DNA of 64,000 nucleotides from Rhodobacteraceae bacterium Araon29. GTDB taxonomy: Bacteria > Pseudomonadota > Alphaproteobacteria > Rhodobacterales > Rhodobacteraceae. Positions 8,751 through 17,570 of this stretch are shown piece by piece (the stretch's first letter is position 1; every line of letters starts with the position of its first letter). The translations under genes were made by a program, and so were the position numbers. The stretch is taken from NCBI GenBank assembly GCA_039640505.1, contig CP046865.1:2595501-2659500 (forward strand). The letters run 5' to 3'. The notes under the pieces were generated by a model. That model searched no databases, was not told the origin of the DNA, and was given only the letters and a program-made list of their open reading frames with translations.

Positions 8751-11093
8751 CTAAAAGGGGATGTCATCGGCGCCCGTTACAAACCGAGACACAACTTTCT
8801 TTATACCTGCCTTTTCAAAGCTGATCTCAAGCTTATCGCCTTCAATACCGATCACTGTTCCATAGCCGAATTTTTGGTGAAAAACACGGTCGCCCTCTGT
8901 GTGCACTGAAATTGCAGTTGCGTTTATCGTGATCTGGTTTTGCTCTTTAGGCTGGCCAATCGGCCGCTGTGATGTGCGGGACTGCAACCGTTTCCATCCG
9001 GGCGAATTATATCCACTGGTCTCGGCTGCAGTTTTTTCTATGTCTGACTGCATTCCGGTTGCACCATATCCGCCACCATAAAGCCCCGGAGGCGTCAAAA
9101 CCTCTATATGTTGCTCGGGCAATTCATCAATAAACCTTGATGGCATTGACGATTGCCACTGGCCAAACACCCGCCGGTTGCCTGCAAAAGATATGGTGCA
9201 GATTTGCTCAGAGCGGGTGATGCCAACATAGGCAAGCCGGCGCTCTTCTTCGAGACCTTTAAGACCGCTTTCATCCATACTGCGCTGCGACGGGAAAAGC
9301 CCATCTTCCCAGCCCGGCAAAAATACAACTGGAAATTCAAGCCCTTTGGCCGCATGCAATGTCATGATTGACACTTTTTCGCCGCCCTCTTCACTGTCAT
9401 TGTCCATCACAAGGCTCACGTGCTCTAAAAATCCTTGAATATTTTCAAATTCCTCAAGCGCTTTGACCAGTTCCTTTAGGTTTTCAAGACGGCCCGGTGC
9501 TTCGGGGGTTTTATTGGCTTGCCACATTTCCGTGTAACCGGATTCATCAAGAATAACTTCCGCCAGCTCAACATGGTTCATAGCGGCATCACCAGTAAGC
9601 CGGGCCCAGCGCGCAATGCCATCCAAAAGCTGTGAAAGCTCTTTTGCACCCTTTCCGCTGATCTGCTGACTTTCAAGCAGCAGCCGCGCGCCTTCAATTA
9701 ATGGAACCCCATTGCTGCGCGCCATGATTTGCATTTTTTGCTGGGCTTTATCCCCCAAACCCCGTTTGGGGGTATTGACGATGCGCTCAAAAGCAAGATC
9801 ATCTTCTGGGCTGGTGACCACCCGGAAATAAGCCATCGCATCCCGAATTTCCATACGCTCGTAAAACCGCGGCCCACCGATCACCCGATAAGGCAGGCCG
9901 ATGGTTAAAAAGCGATCTTCAAAAGCCCGCATCTGGTGGCTTGCACGCACCAAAATAGCCATGTCATCAAGCCCGAAACCCTTTAATCCGCGGGTGCCCC
10001 GCTGGGTTGCTTCAACCTCTTCGCCAATCCAGCGGGCTTCTTCTTCGCCATCCCAATGCCCGATCAGGCGCACCTTTTCGCCGTCTGGTAAATCTGTCCA
10101 AAGCTCTTTGCCAAGCCGGCCTTGATTGCCGGATATGACCCCGCTTGCAGCGGCCAGGATATGCGGTGTCGAGCGATAGTTTTGCTCAAGTCGGACAACT
10201 TTTGCGCCGGGAAAGTCCTTTTCAAAACGCAGGATATTACCAACCTCTGCACCGCGCCAGCCATAGATGGACTGGTCATCATCCCCAACGCAGCAGATAT
10301 TTTTATGCCCGCCAGCAAGCAGTCTTAGCCACATGTACTGCGCCACATTGGTGTCTTGGTATTCGTCAACCAGAATATATTTGAACCAGCGCTGATATTG
10401 CGCAAGAACATCCGAGTGGTTTTGAAAAATAGTGACCATCAACAAAAGCAGATCGCCAAAATCTACAGCATTCAGGTCCCGAAGGCGGTTTTGATACTGT
10501 GCATAAATTTCAGTGCCACGATTGTTATAAGCACCGGCTTCTGCGCTTGGCACTTTCTCTGGCATCCAGGCACGGTTTTTCCAATTATCAATAATTCCAG
10601 CAAGCTGCCGCGCCGGCCAGCGCTTTTCATCAATGTTTGCCGCAGAAACCAGCTGTTTTAATAGCCGTAATTGATCATCTGTGTCCAAAATTGTGAAATT
10701 GCTTTTCAGACCAACCAGTTCTGCATGGCGGCGCAACAGTTTGACACAAATCGAATGAAAGGTTCCCATCCAAGGCAGACCCTCAACCGCCTGCCCCAAC
10801 AAATCCCCAACCCTCGTTTTCATCTCGCGCGCGGCTTTGTTGGTAAAGGTTACGGATAGGATTTCATTGGGCCGCGCCTTGCCGGTATTAAGCAGGTGGA
10901 CAACGCGGCACGTCAGCGCCTTGGTTTTTCCAGTTCCTGCGCCGGCCAGCATTAGAACGGGACCCTCTAAGGTTTCGACCGCCTCACGTTGGGCTGGATT
11001 TAGCTGATCCAGATAGGGTTGAGGGCGCGCAGCCATCGCACGCGCCGACAGGGATGCGCCTTCAAATGCGTCCATTTCATCAAAACTGCTCAT
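8751..11093 (-). CDS. uvrD: ATP-dependent DNA helicase UvrD/PcrA
   Basis: This is a superfamily 1 3'-5' helicase for nucleotide-excision and mismatch repair. The 780 residues show Q-motif and Walker A LAGAGTGKTKALTCRV near residue 50, motif II VDEYQDTN, motif III VGDDDQSIYGWRGA, motif IV EQNYRST, motif V LHAAKGLEFP and motif VI RLAYVGITR. The C-terminal segment after about residue 715 ends in a Tudor-like FGYGTVIGIEGDKLEISF, as in PcrA and UvrD. It is monocistronic and convergent with the DUF1127/sRNA transcript. The sRNA hairpin could serve both strands as a terminator. Confidence 0.95.
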   Translation of the reverse strand: MSSFDEMDAFEGASLSARAMAARPQPYLDQLNPAQREAVETLEGPVLMLAGAGTGKTKALTCRVVHLLNTGKARPNEILSVTFTNKAAREMKTRVGDLLGQAVEGLPWMGTFHSICVKLLRRHAELVGLKSNFTILDTDDQLRLLKQLVSAANIDEKRWPARQLAGIIDNWKNRAWMPEKVPSAEAGAYNNRGTEIYAQYQNRLRDLNAVDFGDLLLLMVTIFQNHSDVLAQYQRWFKYILVDEYQDTNVAQYMWLRLLAGGHKNICCVGDDDQSIYGWRGAEVGNILRFEKDFPGAKVVRLEQNYRSTPHILAAASGVISGNQGRLGKELWTDLPDGEKVRLIGHWDGEEEARWIGEEVEATQRGTRGLKGFGLDDMAILVRASHQMRAFEDRFLTIGLPYRVIGGPRFYERMEIRDAMAYFRVVTSPEDDLAFERIVNTPKRGLGDKAQQKMQIMARSNGVPLIEGARLLLESQQISGKGAKELSQLLDGIARWARLTGDAAMNHVELAEVILDESGYTEMWQANKTPEAPGRLENLKELVKALEEFENIQGFLEHVSLVMDNDSEEGGEKVSIMTLHAAKGLEFPVVFLPGWEDGLFPSQRSMDESGLKGLEEERRLAYVGITRSEQICTISFAGNRRVFGQWQSSMPSRFIDELPEQHIEVLTPPGLYGGGYGATGMQSDIEKTAAETSGYNSPGWKRLQSRTSQRPIGQPKEQNQITINATAISVHTEGDRVFHQKFGYGTVIGIEGDKLEISFEKAGIKKVVSRFVTGADDIPF

Positions 11094-11305
11094 GAGGGCA
11101 AACTAGCGCGGAGAATAATGAATGAAAAGAGATGTTCAGCATATGTTCTAATTTTTTTATCCTGTTGCCTCGCTAAAAAAAGACGATTGCGGTGAATTCA
11201 GCTGTTGCTGTTGGTGATTTAAAGCTGATGGTCAGATAAAAGTTCCTGCCCTGCTAACTGTCTAAAGCTCTGGACAAATATCAATGAACTGGGGCAAATG
11301 TTCAC

Positions 11306-12448
11306 ATGACACTCGAGTACAGATATCCGGCTGTTGAATTTTTAAAACCCAAGGCACGTCGGCGCCTTCCGCATTTCGTTTGGGAATATCTGGACAGTGG
11401 AACCGGCGCTGAGGTTACGCACAAACGCAATAGGACGATCTTTGAAGACATCAAAATGATGCCTTCAATCCTGCATGGCCCAATTGAGTCAGATACACGC
11501 AAAACCCTGTTGGGCAAGACCTATGATCTACCTTTTGGGGTGGCGCCTGTTGGGATGTCCGGGCTGGTTTGGCCCAACGCCGAAAGTTTACTGGCAAAAA
11601 ATGCTCATGAGGCCAACATACCCTATTGCCTATCAACAGTGGCCTGCCAGACGCCCGAGCAGGTTGGACCAAAAGCCAAGGGCAATGGGTGGTTTCAACT
11701 TTATCCGCCGCGCGATCCAGACATTCGCCGTGATATGCTCCGCCGCGTGAAACAAGCAGGTTTTGAAACTTTGGTTTTGACCGTCGACTTGCCAGAAGCC
11801 AGCCGACGCGAGCGTCAAGCCAGAGGCGGCATCACGCATCCGCCGGTTTTGACGGCAAGGTTACTGGCGCAAATTGCCCGTCGCCCGGCTTGGGCCATGG
11901 CAACTGCCCTTCATGGGCGGCCAGAAATGCCTTTTGTCAGCCAATATGGCGATGCAAGTCGCGGGCTGCCGATCACCGAACATATCGGCTATCAGCTGCG
12001 CACCTCCCCGGATATGGAATATGTGAACTGGCTTCGTGATCATTGGCAGGGGCCATTGGTTCTCAAAGGGATCATGAACCACAAAGATGTACAGCGCCTT
12101 GAGGCCAGCGGCGTTGATGCTCTTTGGGTGTCAAACCATGCGGGCCGCCAATTTGATGGTGCTCTGACCAGTTTGGAAGTGCTGCCGGACATTCGCCGTG
12201 CAACTAAATTGCCGATCATTTTCGACAGCGGTGTCGAGCGCGGAATGGACATATTACGAGCGCTTGCTTTGGGGGCAGATTTTGTCATGCTTGGGTCAGC
12301 ATGGCACTTCGCGCTAGGCGCTTTAGGGCGCCAAGGCCCCGCACACCTGACCTCCATTCTTCAAAAAGACCTGATTGCAAATATGGGCCAACTTGGTCTG
12401 GTTGATCTTGACGATTGCGCTCGTTGCCTGTGTTCAAAAATTACTTAA
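11306..12448 (+). CDS. lldD: FMN-dependent alpha-hydroxy-acid dehydrogenase (LldD-like)
   Basis: This is a 380-residue member of the FMN-dependent alpha-hydroxy-acid oxidase/dehydrogenase family, most like membrane-associated L-lactate dehydrogenase, which oxidises L-lactate to pyruvate. Visible family features are PFGVAPVGMSGLVWP, the flavin-binding LVLTVDLPEASRRERQ, the active-site SNHAGRQFDGA with catalytic His near residue 277 and substrate-binding Arg, and the phosphate-binding FDSGVERGMDILRALALGA. The pyruvate carboxylase gene follows, so lactate oxidation could feed anaplerosis. Glycolate or mandelate specificity cannot be excluded from sequence. The ribosome-binding site is weak (GGGG about 15 nt upstream). 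Confidence 0.85.
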   Translation: MTLEYRYPAVEFLKPKARRRLPHFVWEYLDSGTGAEVTHKRNRTIFEDIKMMPSILHGPIESDTRKTLLGKTYDLPFGVAPVGMSGLVWPNAESLLAKNAHEANIPYCLSTVACQTPEQVGPKAKGNGWFQLYPPRDPDIRRDMLRRVKQAGFETLVLTVDLPEASRRERQARGGITHPPVLTARLLAQIARRPAWAMATALHGRPEMPFVSQYGDASRGLPITEHIGYQLRTSPDMEYVNWLRDHWQGPLVLKGIMNHKDVQRLEASGVDALWVSNHAGRQFDGALTSLEVLPDIRRATKLPIIFDSGVERGMDILRALALGADFVMLGSAWHFALGALGRQGPAHLTSILQKDLIANMGQLGLVDLDDCARCLCSKIT

Positions 12449-12626
12449 ATCGGCCCTGTTCCGCACATTGATTCCAGAACTGTTCTAAATGTTCATTTTT
12501 TTAACATTTTGAGCACTAATTTTGTTACAATTCACATTGACACCTTAATTTCTGCAATGCAGCATCCCAGCGGGGCTAGGGCATCTGACCTAGTGCAGCG
12601 AAAATCAAGCTAAAAAGGACTAAAGG

Positions 12627-15600
12627 ATGCCCGAATTTCAGAAAATTCTGATTGCCAACCGTGGAGAAATTGCCATTCGCGTCATGCGTGCCGCAAATGA
12701 AATGGGAAAGAAAACCGTCGCGGTCTTTGCTGAAGAAGACAAGCTCAGCCTGCATCGGTTCAAAGCAGATGAAGCTTACCGCATTGGCAAAGGCATGGGT
12801 CCAGTGGCCGCCTATCTGTCGATTGATGAAATTATCCGCGTGGCGCGGGAATGCGGCGCCGATGCCATCCACCCTGGCTATGGGCTTTTGTCCGAAAATC
12901 CAGATTTTGTAGAAGCCTGCGCAGCCCATGATATCACTTTTATCGGCCCCAAAGCCGAAACCATGCGGGCACTTGGTGATAAAGCTTCTGCCCGACAGGT
13001 TGCAATAGCAGCGGGGGTCCCTGTGATCCCGGCCACCGATGTGCTTGGCGATGATATGGACCTCATCCGAAAACAGGCCGCGGATGTTGGATACCCGCTG
13101 ATGCTAAAGGCGTCTTGGGGCGGTGGTGGCCGCGGGATGCGGCCAATCCTTGGACCGGATGAGCTTAAAGAAAAAGTTCTTGAAGGGCGCCGCGAGGCAG
13201 AAGCCGCTTTTGGCAATGGGGAAGGCTATCTTGAAAAGATGATCACCCGTGCCCGCCATGTCGAGGTTCAGATATTGGGCGATAAACACGGTGATATCTA
13301 TCATTTATGGGAGCGCGACTGCTCGGTTCAGCGGCGTAACCAAAAAGTTGTCGAACGTGCGCCTGCCCCTTATCTAAGCGAGGCACAACGCGCCGAGCTT
13401 TGTGAACTGGGCCGCAAAATCTGCGCTCATGTCAATTATGAATGTGCCGGCACTGTTGAATTCCTGATGGATTTGGACAGTGAGGAATTTTACTTCATTG
13501 AAGTGAACCCGCGAGTGCAGGTGGAGCATACGGTAACTGAAGAAGTCACTGGAATTGATATTGTTCAGTCGCAAATTCTAATCGCAGAAGGCAAACCCTT
13601 GGCCGAGGCAACCGGCAAAGCGGCCCAGAGTGAAATCAAGCTGAACGGCCATGCGCTGCAAACCCGTATCACCACTGAAGATCCTCAAAATAATTTTATC
13701 CCAGATTACGGCCGCATCACGGCTTACCGCAGCGCCACCGGCATGGGCATAAGATTGGATGGCGGCACAGCCTATTCAGGCGGTGTGATCACCCGCTATT
13801 ACGACTCGCTGTTGGTAAAAGTCACCGCTTGGGCCCCCACCCCCGAAAAAGCCATCGCCCGTATGGACCGCGCCCTGCGTGAGTTTCGTATCCGCGGGGT
13901 CAGTACCAATATTGCCTTTGTCGAAAACCTGCTGAAACATCCGACTTTTCTAAGCAATCAGTACACCACCAAATTTATCGACGATACAAGCGACCTGTTT
14001 AAATTTAAAAAACGCCGGGATCGCGGCACCAAAGTTCTTACCTATATTGCGGATATTTCGGTCAATAAGCATCCCGAAACCACCGGCCGGCCAGCGCCAG
14101 ATGCTGACCTTAAAGCGTCAGTGCCCCCTCAGCAATCACCAGATGTTCCTGACGGTGTGCGTCAGTTGCTTGAAGCCAAAGGCGCTCAAGGCGTAGCAGA
14201 CTGGATGCTTGAGCAAAAGAAATTGCTGATCACCGACACCACAATGCGCGATGGGCATCAGTCCCTTCTTGCCACGCGGATGCGGTCGATTGACATGATC
14301 AATGCAGCGCCAGCCTATGCGGCCAATTTGCCGGATTTATTCAGCGTCGAATGCTGGGGCGGTGCGACATTTGATGTTGCCTATCGGTTTTTACAAGAGT
14401 GCCCATGGCAACGCTTGCGCGATATACGAACCCATATGCCCAACCTGATGACCCAGATGCTGCTGCGTGCCAGCAACGGGGTTGGCTATACAAACTATCC
14501 TGACAATGTGGTGCAAAGCTTTGTAGCCGAGGCGGCAAAGGGCATTGATGTGTTCCGCGTCTTTGACAGCCTCAACTGGGTTGAAAATATGCGCATTGCG
14601 ATGGACGCGGTCATTGAGTCCGGAAAGATATGCGAGGCAAGCATTTGCTACACTGGCGATATCCTGAACCCTGCTCGGTCAAAATATGATCTGCAATACT
14701 ATGTTACCATGGCCCAAGAGCTTAAAGCTGCAGGCGCACATGTTCTTGGGTTAAAAGATATGGCAGGCCTGCTCAAACCAGCGGCTGCTCGGGTTTTGGT
14801 AAAAGCTTTGAAAGAAGAAGTGGGCCTTCCCGTCCACTTCCACACGCATGACACATCAGGTCTTGCCGGCGCGACTATCTTGGCGGCAAGCGACGCGGGG
14901 GTTGATGCGGTTGATGTGGCGATGGACGCTTTTTCCGGCGGCACCTCGCAACCCTGCTTGGGATCTGTGGTTGAGGCGCTGCGCAACACTGACCGCGACA
15001 CAGGTTTAAATATCGCATCCCTGCGCGAAATGAGCGATTATTGGGAGCAGGTGCGCGCACAATATGTGGCTTTTGAAAGCGGATTAGCAGCCCCTGCATC
15101 CGAGGTCTATCTGCATGAAATGCCGGGCGGTCAGTTTACCAATTTAAAAGCCCAAGCAAGGTCACTGGGGCTTGAGGATAAATGGCCCGAGGTGGCGCGG
15201 ACCTATGCCGATGTCAACCAGATGTTCGGCGATATTGTCAAAGTAACACCCTCGTCAAAAGTGGTCGGAGACATGGCTCTAATGATGGTATCACAAGGGT
15301 TAAGCCGCGATCAGGTCGAATCCCCCGACACCGATGTGGCCTTTCCCGATAGCGTTGTAGACATGATGCGCGGAAACCTAGGTCAGCCTCCGGGTGGATT
15401 TCCGGCAAAAATCATCGACAAAGTTCTAAAGGGTGAACAGCCCTCTGTCGAACGGCCAGGGGCGCATTTGCCGCCCATTGATCTTGCGCAAACTAAGGCG
15501 GATCTAGAAAAAGAGCTTGAGGGCAAGATTGTCGATAGTGAAGATTTGAACAGCTATCTGATGTATCCTAAGGTCTTTTTGGACTATATGGGGCGCCACC

Positions 15601-16064
15601 GCACCTATGGCCCGGTGCGCGCTCTGCCCACAAAGACCTTCTTTTACGGCATGCAACCGGGCGAGGAAATCACAGCCGAAATTGATCCCGGAAAAATTCT
15701 TGAGATTCGCCTGCAGGCTATTGGGAAAACCGATGAAAACGGCGAGGTCAAAGTTTTCTTTGAACTCAATGGTCAGCCGCGCGTCATCCGCGTTCCCGAT
15801 CGTTTGATCAAATCCCAAACCGCCGCGCGGCCAAAAGCCGAATTGGGTAATCCAAATCATATTGGTGCCCCGATGCCCGGAGTGGTCGCTTCGGTTGCGG
15901 TTTCTGTTGGCCAAAAAGTCAACGAGGGCGATCTGCTGCTCACCATAGAAGCGATGAAAATGGAAACCGGCATTCACGCCGAGCGCAGCGCAACGATCAA
16001 ATCGGTGCATGCGCAGTCTGGCGGGCAAATCGATGCCAAGGACCTTTTGATCGAGTTGGAATAA
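12627..16064 (+). CDS. pyc: Pyruvate carboxylase
   Basis: Pyruvate carboxylase makes oxaloacetate from pyruvate and bicarbonate and is the main anaplerotic enzyme of many marine Rhodobacteraceae. The 1145-residue single-chain enzyme has a biotin carboxylase domain (about 1-455) with the ATP-grasp GGGGRGMR, a carboxyltransferase domain starting near residue 530 with TMRDGHQSLLATRMRS, and a C-terminal biotinyl domain with EAMKMETG, where Lys1111 is the biotinylation site. The SD AAAGG lies just before the ATG. A TTGACA at about 12537 is a candidate -35 element. Length and domain order are those of the alpha-4 type. The gene appears monocistronic. Confidence 0.96.
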   Translation: MPEFQKILIANRGEIAIRVMRAANEMGKKTVAVFAEEDKLSLHRFKADEAYRIGKGMGPVAAYLSIDEIIRVARECGADAIHPGYGLLSENPDFVEACAAHDITFIGPKAETMRALGDKASARQVAIAAGVPVIPATDVLGDDMDLIRKQAADVGYPLMLKASWGGGGRGMRPILGPDELKEKVLEGRREAEAAFGNGEGYLEKMITRARHVEVQILGDKHGDIYHLWERDCSVQRRNQKVVERAPAPYLSEAQRAELCELGRKICAHVNYECAGTVEFLMDLDSEEFYFIEVNPRVQVEHTVTEEVTGIDIVQSQILIAEGKPLAEATGKAAQSEIKLNGHALQTRITTEDPQNNFIPDYGRITAYRSATGMGIRLDGGTAYSGGVITRYYDSLLVKVTAWAPTPEKAIARMDRALREFRIRGVSTNIAFVENLLKHPTFLSNQYTTKFIDDTSDLFKFKKRRDRGTKVLTYIADISVNKHPETTGRPAPDADLKASVPPQQSPDVPDGVRQLLEAKGAQGVADWMLEQKKLLITDTTMRDGHQSLLATRMRSIDMINAAPAYAANLPDLFSVECWGGATFDVAYRFLQECPWQRLRDIRTHMPNLMTQMLLRASNGVGYTNYPDNVVQSFVAEAAKGIDVFRVFDSLNWVENMRIAMDAVIESGKICEASICYTGDILNPARSKYDLQYYVTMAQELKAAGAHVLGLKDMAGLLKPAAARVLVKALKEEVGLPVHFHTHDTSGLAGATILAASDAGVDAVDVAMDAFSGGTSQPCLGSVVEALRNTDRDTGLNIASLREMSDYWEQVRAQYVAFESGLAAPASEVYLHEMPGGQFTNLKAQARSLGLEDKWPEVARTYADVNQMFGDIVKVTPSSKVVGDMALMMVSQGLSRDQVESPDTDVAFPDSVVDMMRGNLGQPPGGFPAKIIDKVLKGEQPSVERPGAHLPPIDLAQTKADLEKELEGKIVDSEDLNSYLMYPKVFLDYMGRHRTYGPVRALPTKTFFYGMQPGEEITAEIDPGKILEIRLQAIGKTDENGEVKVFFELNGQPRVIRVPDRLIKSQTAARPKAELGNPNHIGAPMPGVVASVAVSVGQKVNEGDLLLTIEAMKMETGIHAERSATIKSVHAQSGGQIDAKDLLIELE

Positions 16065-16169
16065 GCCAAAATCAACGAATTCAATGCCCAATCCGACGCT
16101 TTGTTCATCTTGGGCAATTCCTTCTGTAGGCGAGGCATTGAAAAAAATAGCAATTCGGCGTTTTTCCTC

Positions 16170-16198
16170 TTGCAGGTTGCGCCGGTTGTTTATATCTC
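16170..16198 (+). promoter_or_regulatory. Putative promoter of tRNA-Gly
   Basis: TTGCAG (16170-16175) and TATCTC (16193-16198), separated by 17 bp, stand 16 bp before the mature tRNA 5' end. This is a typical vegetative promoter position for a single tRNA gene. Confidence 0.5.
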
Positions 16199-16214
16199 TC
16201 GCTCACCCAAGGAC

Positions 16215-16289
16215 GCGGGCGTAGCTCAGGGGTAGAGCGTTACCTTGCCAAGGTAAATGTCGTGAGTTCGAATCTCATCGCCCGCTCCA
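16215..16289 (+). tRNA. tRNA-Gly (GCC)
   Basis: A full cloverleaf is visible. The acceptor stem is GCGGGCG/CGCCCGC, the D arm GCTCAGGGGTAGAGC, the anticodon loop CTTGCCAAG with GCC at the centre, and the T arm GTGAG-TTCGAAT-CTCAT. It has discriminator T and an encoded CCA. The 3' half (16245-16289) is duplicated 1.1 kb downstream, marking it as an integration site. Confidence 0.97.
16245..16289 (+). repeat. attL: 3' half of tRNA-Gly
   Basis: This 45-bp segment from the anticodon loop through CCA is repeated at 17349-17393 with 43 of 45 positions identical. The two differences lie in the T-stem (TCTC versus CTTC). Confidence 0.85.
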
Positions 16290-16352
16290 AATTTTCTGTA
16301 AATATCAATAACTTGCAGAAACGCTTCCTAATGCATTGGTGCATCAAACTAA

Positions 16353-16417
16353 ATGTTTCCTCAATGTTTCCTGAGCCGAGTCGCAAAAATCAAAATGTTT
16401 CCTGAAATGTTTCCTGA
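16353..16417 (+). repeat. Left cluster of putative integrase arm-type sites
   Basis: Four copies of ATGTTTCCT(G/C)A stand at 16353-16363, 16364-16374, 16395-16405 and 16407-16417, arranged as two head-to-tail pairs with an 11-12-bp period. They begin about 64 bp inside the left attachment repeat. Short direct repeats near attachment sites are typical arm sites bound by the N-terminal domain of phage integrases. The interpretation is inference. Confidence 0.55.
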
Positions 16418-16449
16418 GAAATTTCTAAGCTGTTGATATGAATGAAAAT

Positions 16450-16509
16450 TCACTTTTTAAGCATATTATGCGCCTGCTCACGCGTTTCTTGATTGCGGCG
16501 CGTCCAGCC
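16450..16509 (-). pseudogene. Second remnant of the endolysin C-terminal tail
   Basis: Twenty codons read GWTRRNQETREQAHNMLKK and stop. They match the tail of the longer remnant at 16977-17144 up to the shared REQA and then diverge. No start codon or ribosome-binding site is present. The fragment lies just downstream of the small dimeric-barrel gene, on the same strand. Confidence 0.6.
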
Positions 16510-16514
16510 TTTGC
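16471..16514 (+). repeat. 44-bp repeat, copy B
   Basis: Copy B of a 44-bp direct repeat also found at 16995-17038, with 42 of 44 positions identical. It encodes the endolysin tail GWTRRNQE on the minus strand. Together the two copies bracket the gene at 16522-16938. Confidence 0.85.
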
Positions 16515-16521
16515 AACTCAA

Positions 16522-16938
16522 CTACAGGCTCTGCATTACCTTCATATGCGTATAATTTCTAATTTCTATGTCATATAACTCAAGCAAGCTCTCTAAAATC
16601 GGCAGAAAATGACTGGCTTCCTTCCAATGATGATTAAGGCCCTCTTCAGTTTCATAAATTTCAAAGAGGTGAAAAATTGTTCTGCCAGTCGGCCGTGGCC
16701 TTTTGCCATCAACGATTTCAGCAATTCCCTCCCCCTCCCACTCGGGACTGCTAGAAATGGAATAGTGCAGCAGTTTTCGAGGGCCATCTGTTTCACGTTT
16801 AGCCTTCATAAATTCCATATGACCTTCAAAAAACTCGGTTAATGCAGCAACTGCAGCGGCATCTCTCGCAATATATAGAACACTTACTGAAGCCGTTCCG
16901 TCCAATTCACTGACCATCGCCGTTTCGACCTTATCCAC
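16522..16938 (-). CDS. Antibiotic-biosynthesis-monooxygenase-like small protein
   Basis: This 138-residue intact frame has the layout of a dimeric alpha/beta-barrel (ABM-like) protein. It has a beta strand VSVLYIARD, a helix rich in Ala/Glu, a GRTIFHLFEIYETEEGLNHHW segment with the conserved His/Trp spacing seen in putative quinol monooxygenases, and a C-terminal strand. I recognise the fold class but not the substrate. It lies inside the tRNA-Gly scar between two near-identical 44-bp repeats, and the surrounding phage genes are broken while it is not. This suggests a cargo gene kept under selection. No clear ribosome-binding site is visible. Confidence 0.6.
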   Translation of the reverse strand: MDKVETAMVSELDGTASVSVLYIARDAAAVAALTEFFEGHMEFMKAKRETDGPRKLLHYSISSSPEWEGEGIAEIVDGKRPRPTGRTIFHLFEIYETEEGLNHHWKEASHFLPILESLLELYDIEIRNYTHMKVMQSL

Positions 16939-16976
16939 TGTTAGCCTAACAATAACGAACCGCGATTATAACACAA

Positions 16977-17144
16977 CTACCCAATAAGCCCCTTCGCCTG
17001 CTCACGCATCTCTTGATTGCGGCGCGTCCAGCCTTTGCCGAATGTCTTAAAGTGTGACAGCCCCTCATAAAACTTCTGGCGGCTGTCGTGCAACTTATCA
17101 ACCAGCTCACCAGGTTCATGATTCATAACAGCTTGCAGGCACAT
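16977..17144 (-). pseudogene. Truncated phage endolysin (GH108-type) C-terminal fragment
   Basis: The 55 codons contain the segments KLHDSRQKFYEGL, TFGKGWTRR and NQEMREQAKGLIG, ending in TAG. The R-x(n)-FY-x-x-L-x(n)-TFGKGW-x-RR pattern is the C-terminal peptidoglycan-binding tail of GH108 phage lysozymes as I recall the family. The catalytic N-terminal domain (normally 100 or more residues) is absent, and an in-frame TAA stands directly before the first ATG. It is a phage relic rather than a working gene. Confidence 0.68.
16995..17038 (+). repeat. 44-bp repeat, copy A
   Basis: This is the partner of the copy at 16471-16514. It differs at only two positions and lies within the longer endolysin remnant. 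Confidence 0.85.
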
Positions 17145-17188
17145 TTACCTTTCTCATTTGCGCATCAGGTAAATCGGGTAATTTTGTC

Positions 17189-17264
17189 CGGTTTCCTGAT
17201 GTTTCCTGAGCTATAGTCAAATATGAATATGGTAGATGTCATCAAGGGTTAAAAGGTTTCCTAA
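17189..17264 (+). repeat. Right cluster of putative integrase arm-type sites
   Basis: GGTTTCCTGA (17190-17199) and ATGTTTCCTGA (17199-17209) stand with a 10-bp period, and a third, more diverged AGGTTTCCTAA is at 17254-17264. The cluster is 85-160 bp inside the right attachment repeat and mirrors the left cluster. Confidence 0.5.
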
Positions 17265-17348
17265 AACCGCATATAACCCTTTGTTTTATTGGTTAAACAT
17301 GTACCTGATACATATTTGACTAAATGTCAGATATGATTAACAAGAGAA

Positions 17349-17393
17349 TTGCCAAGGTAAATGTCGTGAGTTCGAACTTCATCGCCCGCTCCA
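17349..17393 (+). repeat. attR: duplicated tRNA-Gly 3' half
   Basis: A 45-bp copy of the tRNA-Gly 3' half without the 5' half. It cannot be a functional tRNA and marks the right end of the integrated element. Confidence 0.85.
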
Positions 17394-17570
17394 AAAATCG
17401 CCATATAAGCTTTAGAGAATAGTGAAGGTCGTAATACCGTCCTCCTTCGAGGCTACTATTGTCACCACCAAGGGCTTAGCCAAAGCTGGGAATATAGATT
17501 TCGAAACTTGATGTGTTTCAGCTGATTGCCTAGTTTTAAACTTAGTAACTTGTAAATCAGAGTATTCTTT

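Larger units (their letters stand above)
16245..17393. mobile_element. Decayed element integrated at tRNA-Gly
   Basis: The segment is bounded by a 45-bp direct repeat of the tRNA-Gly 3' end, the expected scar of tyrosine-recombinase integration. Inside are two remnants of a phage endolysin tail, one intact small gene, and seven copies of an ATGTTTCCTGA-like motif grouped near both ends. No integrase gene survives, so the element should be immobile unless helped in trans. Composition is more AT-rich than the flanking pyc gene. I interpret it as the residue of a prophage or phage-derived island reduced by deletion. Confidence 0.72.

Noticed and set aside
12487-12509. Terminator after lldD
   Set aside because: AAATGTT and AACATTT form a 7-bp stem, but it is A/T only and the T run is in the loop rather than after the stem.
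17349-17393. Second tRNA-Gly gene
   Set aside because: Only the 3' half from the anticodon loop onward is present; there is no D arm or 5' acceptor strand, so it is an attachment-site copy.
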